Of a DNA stretch of 7,256 nt, positions 1-4,760 are shown in pieces. The notes beneath the pieces are model-generated. The model had not been told where the DNA came from and did no database searches. It saw only the letters and a program-made list of their open reading frames with translations. Each line of letters starts with the position of its first letter. Position 1 is the first letter of the stretch. The DNA comes from Nitratifractor sp. (GTDB lineage: Bacteria; Campylobacterota; Campylobacteria; Campylobacterales; Sulfurovaceae), in NCBI GenBank assembly GCA_015485845.1, contig WFSU01000196.1, forward strand, positions 1-7,256, read 5' to 3'. Made by a program: the position numbers and the translations under genes.

Positions 1-35
1 GAGGCGACTTCGAGGGGGTTGGTGTATGATTTCAT
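1..35 (-). CDS. 5' end of an unidentified gene running off the left edge
   Basis: An ATG on the minus strand (35-33) opens a frame that stays open to the window edge and reads MKSYTNPLEVA. Eleven codons are too few to recognise a family. The gene would be divergent from the methyltransferase gene at 219. Upstream of the ATG on the minus strand is TACAAT (47-42), a fair -10 element, but no clear Shine-Dalgarno sequence. If that -10 is used the transcript would be nearly leaderless. A small inverted repeat, ACCAAATGTTTGGT (47-60), overlaps this putative promoter and could be an operator or chance. The reading frame is an inference from the start codon, the context and the lack of any competing gene. 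Confidence 0.35.
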   Translation of the reverse strand, partial: MKSYTNPLEVA

Positions 36-74
36 GGTGTGATTGTACCAAATGTTTGGTAGAATACTTTTGAT

Positions 75-102
75 AATTAGGAGTGAGGAGTGAGGAATTA
101 GG
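75..102 (+). repeat. Array of four AATTAGG-type heptamers (copy 1)
   Basis: Four contiguous 7-bp units: AATTAGG, AGTGAGG, AGTGAGG, AATTAGG. Similar four-unit arrays lie at 918-945 and, inverted, at 4733-4760. Bases 103-120 directly after this array match the 18 bp that follow the other two arrays at 13 invariant positions. In this copy the hairpin that should follow (GCGTTGC and its partner) is decayed to an unpaired GTGTTGC. Function unknown. It resembles the short tandemly repeated heptamers described in cyanobacteria in form only. Confidence 0.85.
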
Positions 103-133
103 AGTTTTGGTATGTGTTGCTGTGGATGCGTTC

Positions 134-201
134 CGTGTTACGTGTTACGCAGAACGTCATAACAAAACTTGCTTAACACCTAACACTTAGCACGTAACAC
201 G
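134..201 (+). repeat. Two facing heptamer arrays forming a 14-bp stem upstream of the methyltransferase gene
   Basis: Left array (134-161) has four 7-bp units starting CG: CGTGTTA, CGTGTTA, CGCAGAA, CGTCATA. Right array (174-201) has TAACACC, TAACACT, TAGCACG, TAACACG. The arrays are in opposite orientation, so 134-147 can pair with 188-201 over 14 bp: 13 Watson-Crick pairs and one G-U in RNA, with a 40-nt loop. The stem ends 7 nt before the AAAGGA ribosome binding site (209-214) of the gene at 219. It could shape the 5' leader of that transcript, or be only a by-product of heptamer expansion. The pairing is seen in the sequence; any regulatory role is inferred. Confidence 0.7.
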
Positions 202-218
202 CACAATCAAAGGACACC

Positions 219-923
219 ATGTATCTCTACCAGCCGCCATCCGGATATCGTTACAACAGCGATTCAATATTCCTGGCCGATTTTATCGCGCGGCTATTAC
301 CTCGGGGGCGGGTGCTGGATGTCGGCAGCGGTGTGGGGATCGTCGGATTGCTGGTGGCGCGGGATTTTCCGGTACAGATGGATATCATCGACAAGCAGCC
401 GCAGATGATCGCATATGCCCGGCATAATTATGCACTTAATGGATTGGATGTGGTTGCCGAGGTGGGTGATTTTGTGGAGATGAGCGGGGATCGCATTTAT
501 GACTGGATCATCTCCAACCCTCCCTTTTATGACAGTGCCGTTACCCAGAGTGAGGATGAGGTGCTCAACATCGCCCGCTATGCCCACCATCTCCCGAGCC
601 GGGATTTGATTCGGACGGCCAAACGTCTGCTGCAGCCACGGGGGCGGTTGCTCTTTTGCTACGATGCCAAACAGGTCGATCGGGTGCTTGCCGAACTGCG
701 TGAAGCCAAGCTCAATCCCGAGATGATCCGTTTCGTCCACCCCAAAGCCGACCGGGAAGCCAAGATCGCCCTGATTGCAGCCCGTGCCAACTCCAGAGCG
801 ATGCTCAGTGTGCTGTCACCGTTGATTGTTTTTGATGAGAATGATCGGTATCTACCCGAAGCACAGAAGGCGTTTGACCGAGCGGGGACGCATGTGATCA
901 GCGGGGAGAGGCTTGGGAATTAG
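219..923 (+). CDS. TrmN6/YfiC-like class I SAM-dependent N6-adenine methyltransferase
   Basis: Probably methylates an adenine N6 in tRNA; in E. coli the family member YfiC/TrmN6 modifies A37 of tRNA1(Val). The 234-residue length fits. The N-terminal QPPSGYRYNSDSIFLADF (5-22) is the family's opening signature. The SAM-binding glycine loop follows (VLDVGSGVG, 32-40), an acidic D58 ends the second strand, and the catalytic NPPF motif is at 100-103, typical of amino-group (N6-adenine or glutamine) methyltransferases. The start is supported by AAAGGA (209-214), 4 nt upstream. The gene stands apart from the YkgJ gene by 158 bp of repeats. Its last codons, GGG AAT TAG, run into a heptamer array, so the stop codon lies inside repeat DNA and the native C-terminus may have been altered. 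The RNA target is not provable from sequence; a 23S rRNA or protein methyltransferase is the main alternative. Confidence 0.85.
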   Translation: MYLYQPPSGYRYNSDSIFLADFIARLLPRGRVLDVGSGVGIVGLLVARDFPVQMDIIDKQPQMIAYARHNYALNGLDVVAEVGDFVEMSGDRIYDWIISNPPFYDSAVTQSEDEVLNIARYAHHLPSRDLIRTAKRLLQPRGRLLFCYDAKQVDRVLAELREAKLNPEMIRFVHPKADREAKIALIAARANSRAMLSVLSPLIVFDENDRYLPEAQKAFDRAGTHVISGERLGN

Positions 924-945
924 AAGTTAGAAATTAGAAATTAGA
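918..945 (+). repeat. Array of four AATTAGA-type heptamers (copy 2)
   Basis: Four contiguous units: AATTAGA, AGTTAGA, AATTAGA, AATTAGA. The first unit overlaps the last codons of the methyltransferase gene and supplies its TAG stop (921-923). The 18 bp after it (946-963) align without gaps to those after the arrays at 75 and 4760. The units differ from copy 1 mainly in the last base (A instead of G), consistently across the array. This suggests units within an array are copied from each other. Confidence 0.85.
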
Positions 946-956
946 AATTGTGGTAT

Positions 957-977
957 GCGTTGCTTTGCAACGCTTTT
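957..977 (+). terminator. GC-rich hairpin with short T run; possible terminator of the methyltransferase gene
   Basis: GCGTTGC (957-963), loop TTT, GCAACGC (967-973), then TTTT (974-977). The shape is that of a weak intrinsic terminator 34 bp after the stop codon at 923. The same hairpin recurs inverted at 4706-4721 as part of a repeat, where it would lie inside an operon. Termination may therefore be a side effect rather than its purpose. Confidence 0.4.
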
Positions 978-990
978 ATCAAAAGGAGCA

Positions 991-1024
991 GGGGCTTTAG
1001 CCCCGTTTGGTGAGATTATCACCA
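991..1024 (+). repeat. Two further hairpins of the composite repeat (copy 2)
   Basis: GGGGCT-TT-AGCCCC (991-1004, 6-bp stem) is followed by TGGTGA-GATTA-TCACCA (1008-1024, 6-bp stem). The first corresponds in position to the hairpin at 4673-4688 of the inverted copy, where the stem reads GGGACT/AGTCCC on both strands. One base pair has changed on both sides, so pairing is kept. The second hairpin has no counterpart in the other copies. Confidence 0.65.
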
Positions 1025-1036
1025 CATCAACAAGCG

Positions 1037-1064
1037 CAACACGTAACGCGCAACACGTAACACG
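1037..1064 (+). repeat. Array of four TAACACG-type heptamers
   Basis: Units CAACACG, TAACGCG, CAACACG, TAACACG. In a shifted register, GCGCAACACGTAAC (1034-1047) is repeated perfectly at 1048-1061, so the array looks like a duplicated 14-bp double unit. It matches the right-hand array at 174-201 in unit and orientation. It sits directly upstream of the AAGGAA ribosome binding site (1070-1075) of the YkgJ-family gene, just as the array at 174-201 precedes the methyltransferase gene. Confidence 0.8.
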
Positions 1065-1081
1065 AACACAAGGAACAACCC

Positions 1082-1477
1082 ATGAACAACTTCACCCCCG
1101 AATCCACCATCTTGCGCCAGGAGGACTACTCTTTTGGCTTCGACCCCTCAGCATGTGCGACGTGCGGCGGGGCGTGTTGCACCGGGGAGAGCGGGTATAT
1201 CTGGGCAAAATATGAAGAAATCGAAAAAATAGCGGCGTTTTTAGAATTAAGCATCCAAGATTTTGGTAAAATGTATCTTCGAAAAGTAAAGCACCGCTAT
1301 TCCCTGACCGAGAAGCAGATCGGGGAGGAAGATTACGCGTGTGTGTTTTTCGATACGACGCAGCAGCGGTGTACGATCTATCCTGTGCGGCCGAGACAGT
1401 GCCGCACGTTTCCCTTTTGGGAGGCGTACAAGCAGAATGAAGATGAGGTGAGAAACGAATGTCCGGGAATTATATGA
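1082..1477 (+). CDS. YkgJ-family cysteine-cluster protein (putative Zn/Fe-binding)
   Basis: A 131-residue protein of the YkgJ/UPF0153 type, small proteins thought to bind zinc or an iron-sulfur cluster; the biochemical role is unknown. Eight cysteines are visible in the family pattern: C25, C28, C32 and C33 (CxxCxxxCC), then C87, C97, C107 and C127. The second half has the expected C-x9-C-TIYPVRPRQ-C-RTFPF layout. The start is supported by AAGGAA (1070-1075), 6 nt upstream. The stop overlaps the start of the TPR gene (ATGA at 1474-1477), so the two are probably translationally coupled. The stretch coding residues about 38-70 is visibly more AT-rich than the flanks, in lysine/isoleucine-rich sequence; this may be composition only. 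Family assignment is firm; function is not. Confidence 0.88.
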   Translation: MNNFTPESTILRQEDYSFGFDPSACATCGGACCTGESGYIWAKYEEIEKIAAFLELSIQDFGKMYLRKVKHRYSLTEKQIGEEDYACVFFDTTQQRCTIYPVRPRQCRTFPFWEAYKQNEDEVRNECPGII

Positions 1478-2769
1478 AATTTTTTGCCTTCTGGGTGTTG
1501 ACGGTTGGAACGGTCTCGGCTGCAGCAGGGCTGAGTGGAGGGTCGACACCGCTGACGCCATCAGCTCCGAGCGAGGATGGGCTGATCATGCGGGCGATTC
1601 TCGATGAAGATGCGGGAAATTTTGCTGCCAGCCGTGATGTGTACGAGAAGCTTTTTACTCTGACGGGCAACAAGGAGTACCTCCTCCGCGAAGCGCAGGA
1701 TGCCCTCTCGGAGAAAAAAGACCAGGCACGCTCCATCGCCAATCTGACCCACTGGGTGACCCGTCACCCCACCGATCACGACAAGAAACTCTACCTCATC
1801 CTCGCCGCCCTCTACATCCAGACCAACGCACTCTCGGAAGCCGATGAGATCGTCGATGCCTATTTGACGCAGGGTGAAGTGGATGCGGAGGATCTCGAAG
1901 AGTTCGGAGCGCTCAAGATCCAGCTCGGGGAGTATGGTGAAGCGCTGAAACTCCTCCAACAAGCCTACACCCAATCTCCGGATGAGCAGACGGCACTTCA
2001 GATCGCCGCCCTCTATCTGCTCAAACTCCAGCAGCCCGAAAAGGCGACGGAAATCCTCGAAAAACACATTGCCAACGATCCGGAGACGTCGGTGGGGACG
2101 TATTTCAAACTCATTGAGATGTATGCCAAAAGTTCCCGGATCGATAAGGTGCTCGATCTTTATAAAAAACTCTACCACAAAGACCCGCAGAAATACTTCC
2201 TTCAGAAGATCATCGAAATTTCGCTCTATCAAAAAGATACCCGAGGGTTGATCGATTTTCTGGAGAGCACCAAAGGGAACGAAGATCTCCTCTACGGTGT
2301 CTACAAAGACAATGGCCTCTACGCCAAGGCTCTGACTCTGGCAAAGAAACTCTATGCCAATACCCACAAGGCACGCTGGCTGGCGGAAGAGGCGATCCTC
2401 ACCTATGAGCAGGCACGCAAGGATCACAGCATCACCCCGGAGGTACTGGCCGAAATGAGCCGCCTTTTCGAGCAGGCGATTTCCGAAGGCAATCATGAGG
2501 GCATCTACCTCAATTATTACGGCTATACCCTGATTGAGCATGATATGGATGTCAAAAAAGGGGTCGATCTTGTGCGTCGGGCTCTCGGGAAAGATCCGGA
2601 AAATATTTTCTTCCTCGATTCTCTCGCCTGGGGGCTTTACAAGCAAGGAAAATGCCGTAAGGCCTCCACGCTCATTCGCCGAGTTGTCCGAAAAGAAGGC
2701 CTCTCGGAGCCGGAGATCAAAGACCACTACAAGGCGATCAACGCCTGTCTGAAACACAAAAAGAAATAG
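1474..2769 (+). CDS. Exported tetratricopeptide-repeat protein
   Basis: I take the start as ATG 1474, not the upstream in-frame ATG at 1459. From 1474 the protein begins MKFFAFWVLTVGTVSAAAG, a good Sec signal peptide with likely cleavage near residues 16-18, and the start overlaps the YkgJ stop as ATGA. No lipobox cysteine is present. The mature part of the 431 residues is almost all helical repeats: TPR-like units at roughly 42-70, 105-135, 139-168, 171-203, 207-237, 272-297, 345-374 and 378-405. The last pair has the common NYYGYTL...LDSLAWGLYKQGK form. Two cysteines only (C394, C425), both near the C-terminus, could form a disulfide in the periplasm. It ends in a lysine-rich tail. Probably a periplasmic scaffold for protein contacts; partners are unknown. 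A TPR protein next to trpC is, as I recall, conserved in Campylobacter. Confidence 0.85.
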   Translation: MKFFAFWVLTVGTVSAAAGLSGGSTPLTPSAPSEDGLIMRAILDEDAGNFAASRDVYEKLFTLTGNKEYLLREAQDALSEKKDQARSIANLTHWVTRHPTDHDKKLYLILAALYIQTNALSEADEIVDAYLTQGEVDAEDLEEFGALKIQLGEYGEALKLLQQAYTQSPDEQTALQIAALYLLKLQQPEKATEILEKHIANDPETSVGTYFKLIEMYAKSSRIDKVLDLYKKLYHKDPQKYFLQKIIEISLYQKDTRGLIDFLESTKGNEDLLYGVYKDNGLYAKALTLAKKLYANTHKARWLAEEAILTYEQARKDHSITPEVLAEMSRLFEQAISEGNHEGIYLNYYGYTLIEHDMDVKKGVDLVRRALGKDPENIFFLDSLAWGLYKQGKCRKASTLIRRVVRKEGLSEPEIKDHYKAINACLKHKKK

Positions 2770-2772
2770 GAG
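2768..2772 (+). promoter_or_regulatory. Shine-Dalgarno AGGAG that fixes the TTG start of trpC
   Basis: AGGAG overlaps the TAG stop of the TPR gene (2767-2769) and lies 7 nt before TTG 2780. No in-frame ATG fits near the expected N-terminus, so this site selects TTG as initiator. The overlap with the upstream stop suggests trpC translation is coupled to termination on the TPR gene. Confidence 0.8.
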
Positions 2773-2779
2773 AAACCTT

Positions 2780-3568
2780 TTGGCCGATATACTCGACGAA
2801 ATCATCAAAAAAACCAGAGCCGACCTCGAAAAACGGAAGGTTGATTATCCAGCGGAGTGGCTGGGACGCTCGTTGTCTTTCAACCCCTTCGTCCCCAAAG
2901 ACATCTACGGTGCGCTCAAAGCAACCGAGGAGAATCCCTACCGCATCATCGCTGAGGTGAAAAAAGCAAGCCCATCCAAAGGGATTATCCGGGAGGATTT
3001 TGATCCGATCGAGATCGCTTCGGCATATGAGGAAGGGGGTGCCAGCGCCCTCTCGATCCTCACCGAGCCTCACTGGTTCAAAGGGGACAAGGAGTACCTC
3101 GGGATGGTGCGCCGCTACGTCAGTCTCCCGCTGCTGCGCAAGGACTTCATTGTCGATAAATATCAGATTCTCGAAGCGTTGGCATTTGGAGCCGATTTTG
3201 TCCTCCTGATTGCCAAAGCCCTCGGGCGCAAAGAGCTCAAGGAGCTGGTGGATTATGCGCTGCATCTGGGGCTGGAAGTGCTTGTTGAAGTGCACGACAA
3301 AATGGATTTGACCAAAGCAATCTTCGCCGGTGCCAACATCATCGGCATCAACCACCGCAACCTCGAGACGTTTGAGATGGATATGGATCTGAGCCGTAAA
3401 CTCATCCCCCTCATCCCCAACTCCAAAATCATCGTTGCCGAGAGCGGCATCAACGATCATGAGACGGTGGTAGAGTTGAGCAAAGTGGGCGCCGATGCCT
3501 TCCTCGTCGGGGAGCATTTTATGCGGCAGGGGGATATCGCTGAGGCGGTGCGGGAGCTGAAGGGGTAG
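2780..3568 (+). CDS. trpC: Indole-3-glycerol phosphate synthase
   Basis: Catalyses ring closure of carboxyphenylaminodeoxyribulose phosphate to indole-3-glycerol phosphate in tryptophan synthesis; cytosolic. The 262-residue (beta/alpha)8 barrel has the normal length for a single-function TrpC without a fused TrpF. Conserved active-site residues are in place: E59 and K61 in AEVKKASPSKG (58-68), K121 in LLRKDF, E170 in LVEVHD, N191/N194 in GINHRNL, and E221-S222 in AESG. The phosphate-site VGEHFMR follows at 243-249. Translation starts at TTG, justified by the AGGAG site. It sits 10 nt after the TPR gene and is likely in the same transcript. No other trp gene is in the window, so the pathway must be scattered in the genome. 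The stop is followed, in the same frame, by an McrC fragment. Confidence 0.96.
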   Translation: MADILDEIIKKTRADLEKRKVDYPAEWLGRSLSFNPFVPKDIYGALKATEENPYRIIAEVKKASPSKGIIREDFDPIEIASAYEEGGASALSILTEPHWFKGDKEYLGMVRRYVSLPLLRKDFIVDKYQILEALAFGADFVLLIAKALGRKELKELVDYALHLGLEVLVEVHDKMDLTKAIFAGANIIGINHRNLETFEMDMDLSRKLIPLIPNSKIIVAESGINDHETVVELSKVGADAFLVGEHFMRQGDIAEAVRELKG

Positions 3569-3574
3569 ATTCCG

Positions 3575-3922
3575 TTGCACCATAGGAACTTCCTTTGGTC
3601 GTCCCATCTTTCCTTTAGCAAAGAAAAAGGCGTCTATGCCCTGCGTCCCGACATCATCATAGACCACGGCCGGATCATTGACGATACGAAATGGAAGCTA
3701 CTGAGTCAAGAGAAAGCCCGCCAGGGAATCAGCGGAAGCGATCTGTATCAGATGTATGCGTATGGCAAGAAATATGCAAATTGCACAGAGCTTTGTTTGA
3801 TCTATCCAAAAGATGAGGAGATGAATACCGTGGATTATGATTATTACAAGGAAGCAGAGCGAAGTTTGCCTCTTAGGATTTTGTTTTTTGATTTAGAAGA
3901 AACATATCTTGAAATATGTTGA
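3575..3922 (+). pseudogene. Remnant of an McrC-like restriction protein (C-terminal nuclease domain only)
   Basis: The 115 codons match the C-terminal PD-(D/E)xK nuclease domain of McrC-family proteins, the partner of the McrB GTPase in cutting of modified DNA. Visible motifs are LRPD (D26), DTKWK (D37 and K39) and SDLYQMYAYGKKY with Q59, then the closing LRILFFDLEE (100-110). Full McrC proteins are several hundred residues, so the N-terminal DNA/partner region is missing. No convincing start exists: the only early initiator is TTG 3575 with no ribosome binding site. The frame is that of trpC, with only its TAG stop (3566-3568) and two codons between. No mcrB is seen. The 3' third is AT-rich relative to its neighbours, fitting foreign origin. 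The nuclease core looks intact, so expression by readthrough or as a short protein cannot be excluded. Confidence 0.72.
3901..3920. other. AT-rich inverted repeat in the convergent region
   Basis: AACATAT-CTTGAA-ATATGTT, a 7-bp stem with a 6-nt loop, overlaps the last codons of the McrC remnant. It lies near where the plus-strand trpC transcript and the minus-strand pgsA transcript meet. The minus-strand side is followed by a T-rich stretch (TTTCTTCT). It could help end pgsA transcription, but the stem is weak and AT-only apart from one pair. Confidence 0.25.
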
Positions 3923-3964
3923 TGAGGTGGAAAGGAAGGTATAGCGTTTTCGGAACGGCTTACT

Positions 3965-4522
3965 CTACATCTCCACCTTTCTGAAAAACTCCCGTACATA
4001 CTCATACCCTGAATAAAGCGTCAATGCGGTAGCAATCCAGAGGAAGGTGGTGCCTCCGGGCCAGCGCATGAGGAGGAAGCCGATGGCAATCATTTGGGTG
4101 ACGGTCTTGACCTTGCCCATCCATGAGGCGGCGATGTCAATCCCTTCGGCTACGGCGGAGACGCGCAGGCCGGTGACGAAGAGTTCGCGGGTTAGGATGA
4201 GGTAGATCGCCCAAGGGGAAGCGATGCCCTGCATCATGAGGCCGAGGAAACCTGCGAGGGTGAGCATCTTGTCGGCCAGCGGATCGAGGATCTTGCCCAT
4301 GACGGTGATCTGGTCAAACGTCCGGGCGATGTGCCCGTCGAAAAAGTCCGTGACCGAGGCCAGCACGAAGATAAACGCAGCGAAGTAGTTGAGCCAGCTG
4401 GGGTGGATGCCCTTGAAAATTGCAGCATCCTGATTGACCAGCAGGAGGTACATAAGGGGAGCCAGCAGCAGACGGATGAAGGCAAGGAGATTGGGGATGT
4501 TCAGGTTTTTGTTTTTGTGCAT
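3965..4522 (-). CDS. pgsA: CDP-diacylglycerol--glycerol-3-phosphate 3-phosphatidyltransferase
   Basis: Makes phosphatidylglycerol phosphate from CDP-diacylglycerol and glycerol-3-phosphate, the committed step to acidic phospholipids; inner-membrane enzyme. The 185-residue length is typical. The full CDP-alcohol phosphotransferase signature is present: D59, D62-G63, A66-R67, G76, D80 and D84, with exact family spacing. The opening NIPNLLAFIRLLLAP (8-22) is also characteristic of PgsA, and several hydrophobic segments span the rest (about 12-29, 44-58, 90-110, 135-175). The start ATG (4522-4520) has only a weak ribosome site (GGAT/AGGA, the latter too close). It is the last visible gene of the minus-strand operon, but 236 bp of repeats separate it from the SDR gene. 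It may therefore depend on readthrough or on an undetected promoter inside the repeats. Confidence 0.95.
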   Translation of the reverse strand: MHKNKNLNIPNLLAFIRLLLAPLMYLLLVNQDAAIFKGIHPSWLNYFAAFIFVLASVTDFFDGHIARTFDQITVMGKILDPLADKMLTLAGFLGLMMQGIASPWAIYLILTRELFVTGLRVSAVAEGIDIAASWMGKVKTVTQMIAIGFLLMRWPGGTTFLWIATALTLYSGYEYVREFFRKVEM

Positions 4523-4545
4523 GTCCTATCCGTCGCGCTATTTTT

Positions 4546-4658
4546 CTCGTTCCCACGCTCCTGCGTGGGAATGCATATCGGACTCATCATGGGCAGAGCG
4601 CTCTTCTTTGCTCAGGATAATGTGTGTATGCATTCCCACCGGGGACGGTGGGAACGAG
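4546..4658. repeat. Inverted pair of REP-like hairpin elements
   Basis: Two 32-bp elements face each other at 4546-4577 and 4627-4658, 49 bp apart. Each has CTCGTTCCCA on its outer side and TGGGAATGCATA on its inner side, with a 9-bp stem and 4-nt loop: 4550-4558/4563-4571 and 4633-4641/4646-4654. The inner stem bases differ between copies (ACGC with GCGT in one; in the same orientation ACCG with CGGT in the other), yet both pair perfectly, so structure is conserved over sequence. The motif CGTTCCCACGC...GCGTGGGAA is, as I recall, a common dispersed repeat in proteobacterial genomes. Inverted REP pairs are typically spread by IS200/IS605-like RAYT transposases; no such gene is in the window. 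Neither hairpin is followed by a T run, so they are unlikely terminators. Confidence 0.75.
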
Positions 4659-4672
4659 GTTGTGTATCTTTG

Positions 4673-4732
4673 TGGGACTGAAGTCCCAGCCCCTTTTTAG
4701 TGAAAGCGTTGCAAGCAACGCATTCCAAAACG
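4673..4732 (-). repeat. Hairpins and 18-bp core of composite repeat (copy 3, inverted)
   Basis: Read on the minus strand, the 18-bp core (4732-4715, CGTTTTGGAATGCGTTGC) matches the cores at 103-120 and 946-963. It runs into hairpin GCGTTGC-TT-GCAACGC (4721-4706), then an AAAAAGG stretch, then TGGGACT-TC-AGTCCCA (4688-4673). The order and spacing parallel 946-1004, with one compensated base pair in the second hairpin. In a minus-strand operon transcript these hairpins would lie between the SDR gene and pgsA. Confidence 0.75.
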
Positions 4733-4760
4733 CCTAATTCCTAATTCCTCACTCCTAATT
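4733..4760 (-). repeat. Array of four AATTAGG-type heptamers (copy 3, inverted)
   Basis: On the plus strand the units are CCTAATT, CCTAATT, CCTCACT, CCTAATT; on the minus strand three AATTAGG and one AGTGAGG. The array reaches into the SDR gene's stop codon (TAA, 4761-4759). The 18 bp at 4763-4746 on the minus strand are identical to 72-89 on the plus strand (GATAATTAGGAGTGAGGA), the longest identity found between copies. Confidence 0.85.

Noticed and set aside
47..60. ACCAAATGTTTGGT inverted repeat as a defined operator
   Set aside because: A 6-bp palindrome occurring once; it overlaps a possible -10 element, but no regulator site class is recognised, so it is only mentioned under the partial gene.
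75..201. CRISPR-like array
   Set aside because: Units are 7 bp and contiguous, with no spacers and no cas genes; these are short tandem repeats.
955..1215. Plus-strand open frame of 86 codons starting in the intergenic repeat
   Set aside because: It begins inside the hairpin repeat and runs out of frame into the YkgJ-family gene, with no start signal.
1561..2808. Long minus-strand open frame (415 codons) opposite the TPR gene
   Set aside because: It is the antisense shadow of a clear signal-peptide plus TPR protein. Its translation shows no family motif and it has no ribosome binding site or sensible context.
2738..3667. Minus-strand open frame of 309 codons opposite trpC
   Set aside because: Antisense to an unambiguous trpC with intact active site; the translation is low in recognisable motifs.
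3940..3964. Intrinsic terminator between the convergent mcrC remnant and pgsA
   Set aside because: AGCGTTTTCGGAACGGCT can only form short interrupted pairing with a bulge and has no T tract on either strand.
4314..4681. Short open frames around the pgsA start and the REP-like hairpins
   Set aside because: They combine antisense pgsA sequence with repeat DNA; none has a ribosome site or a recognisable product.
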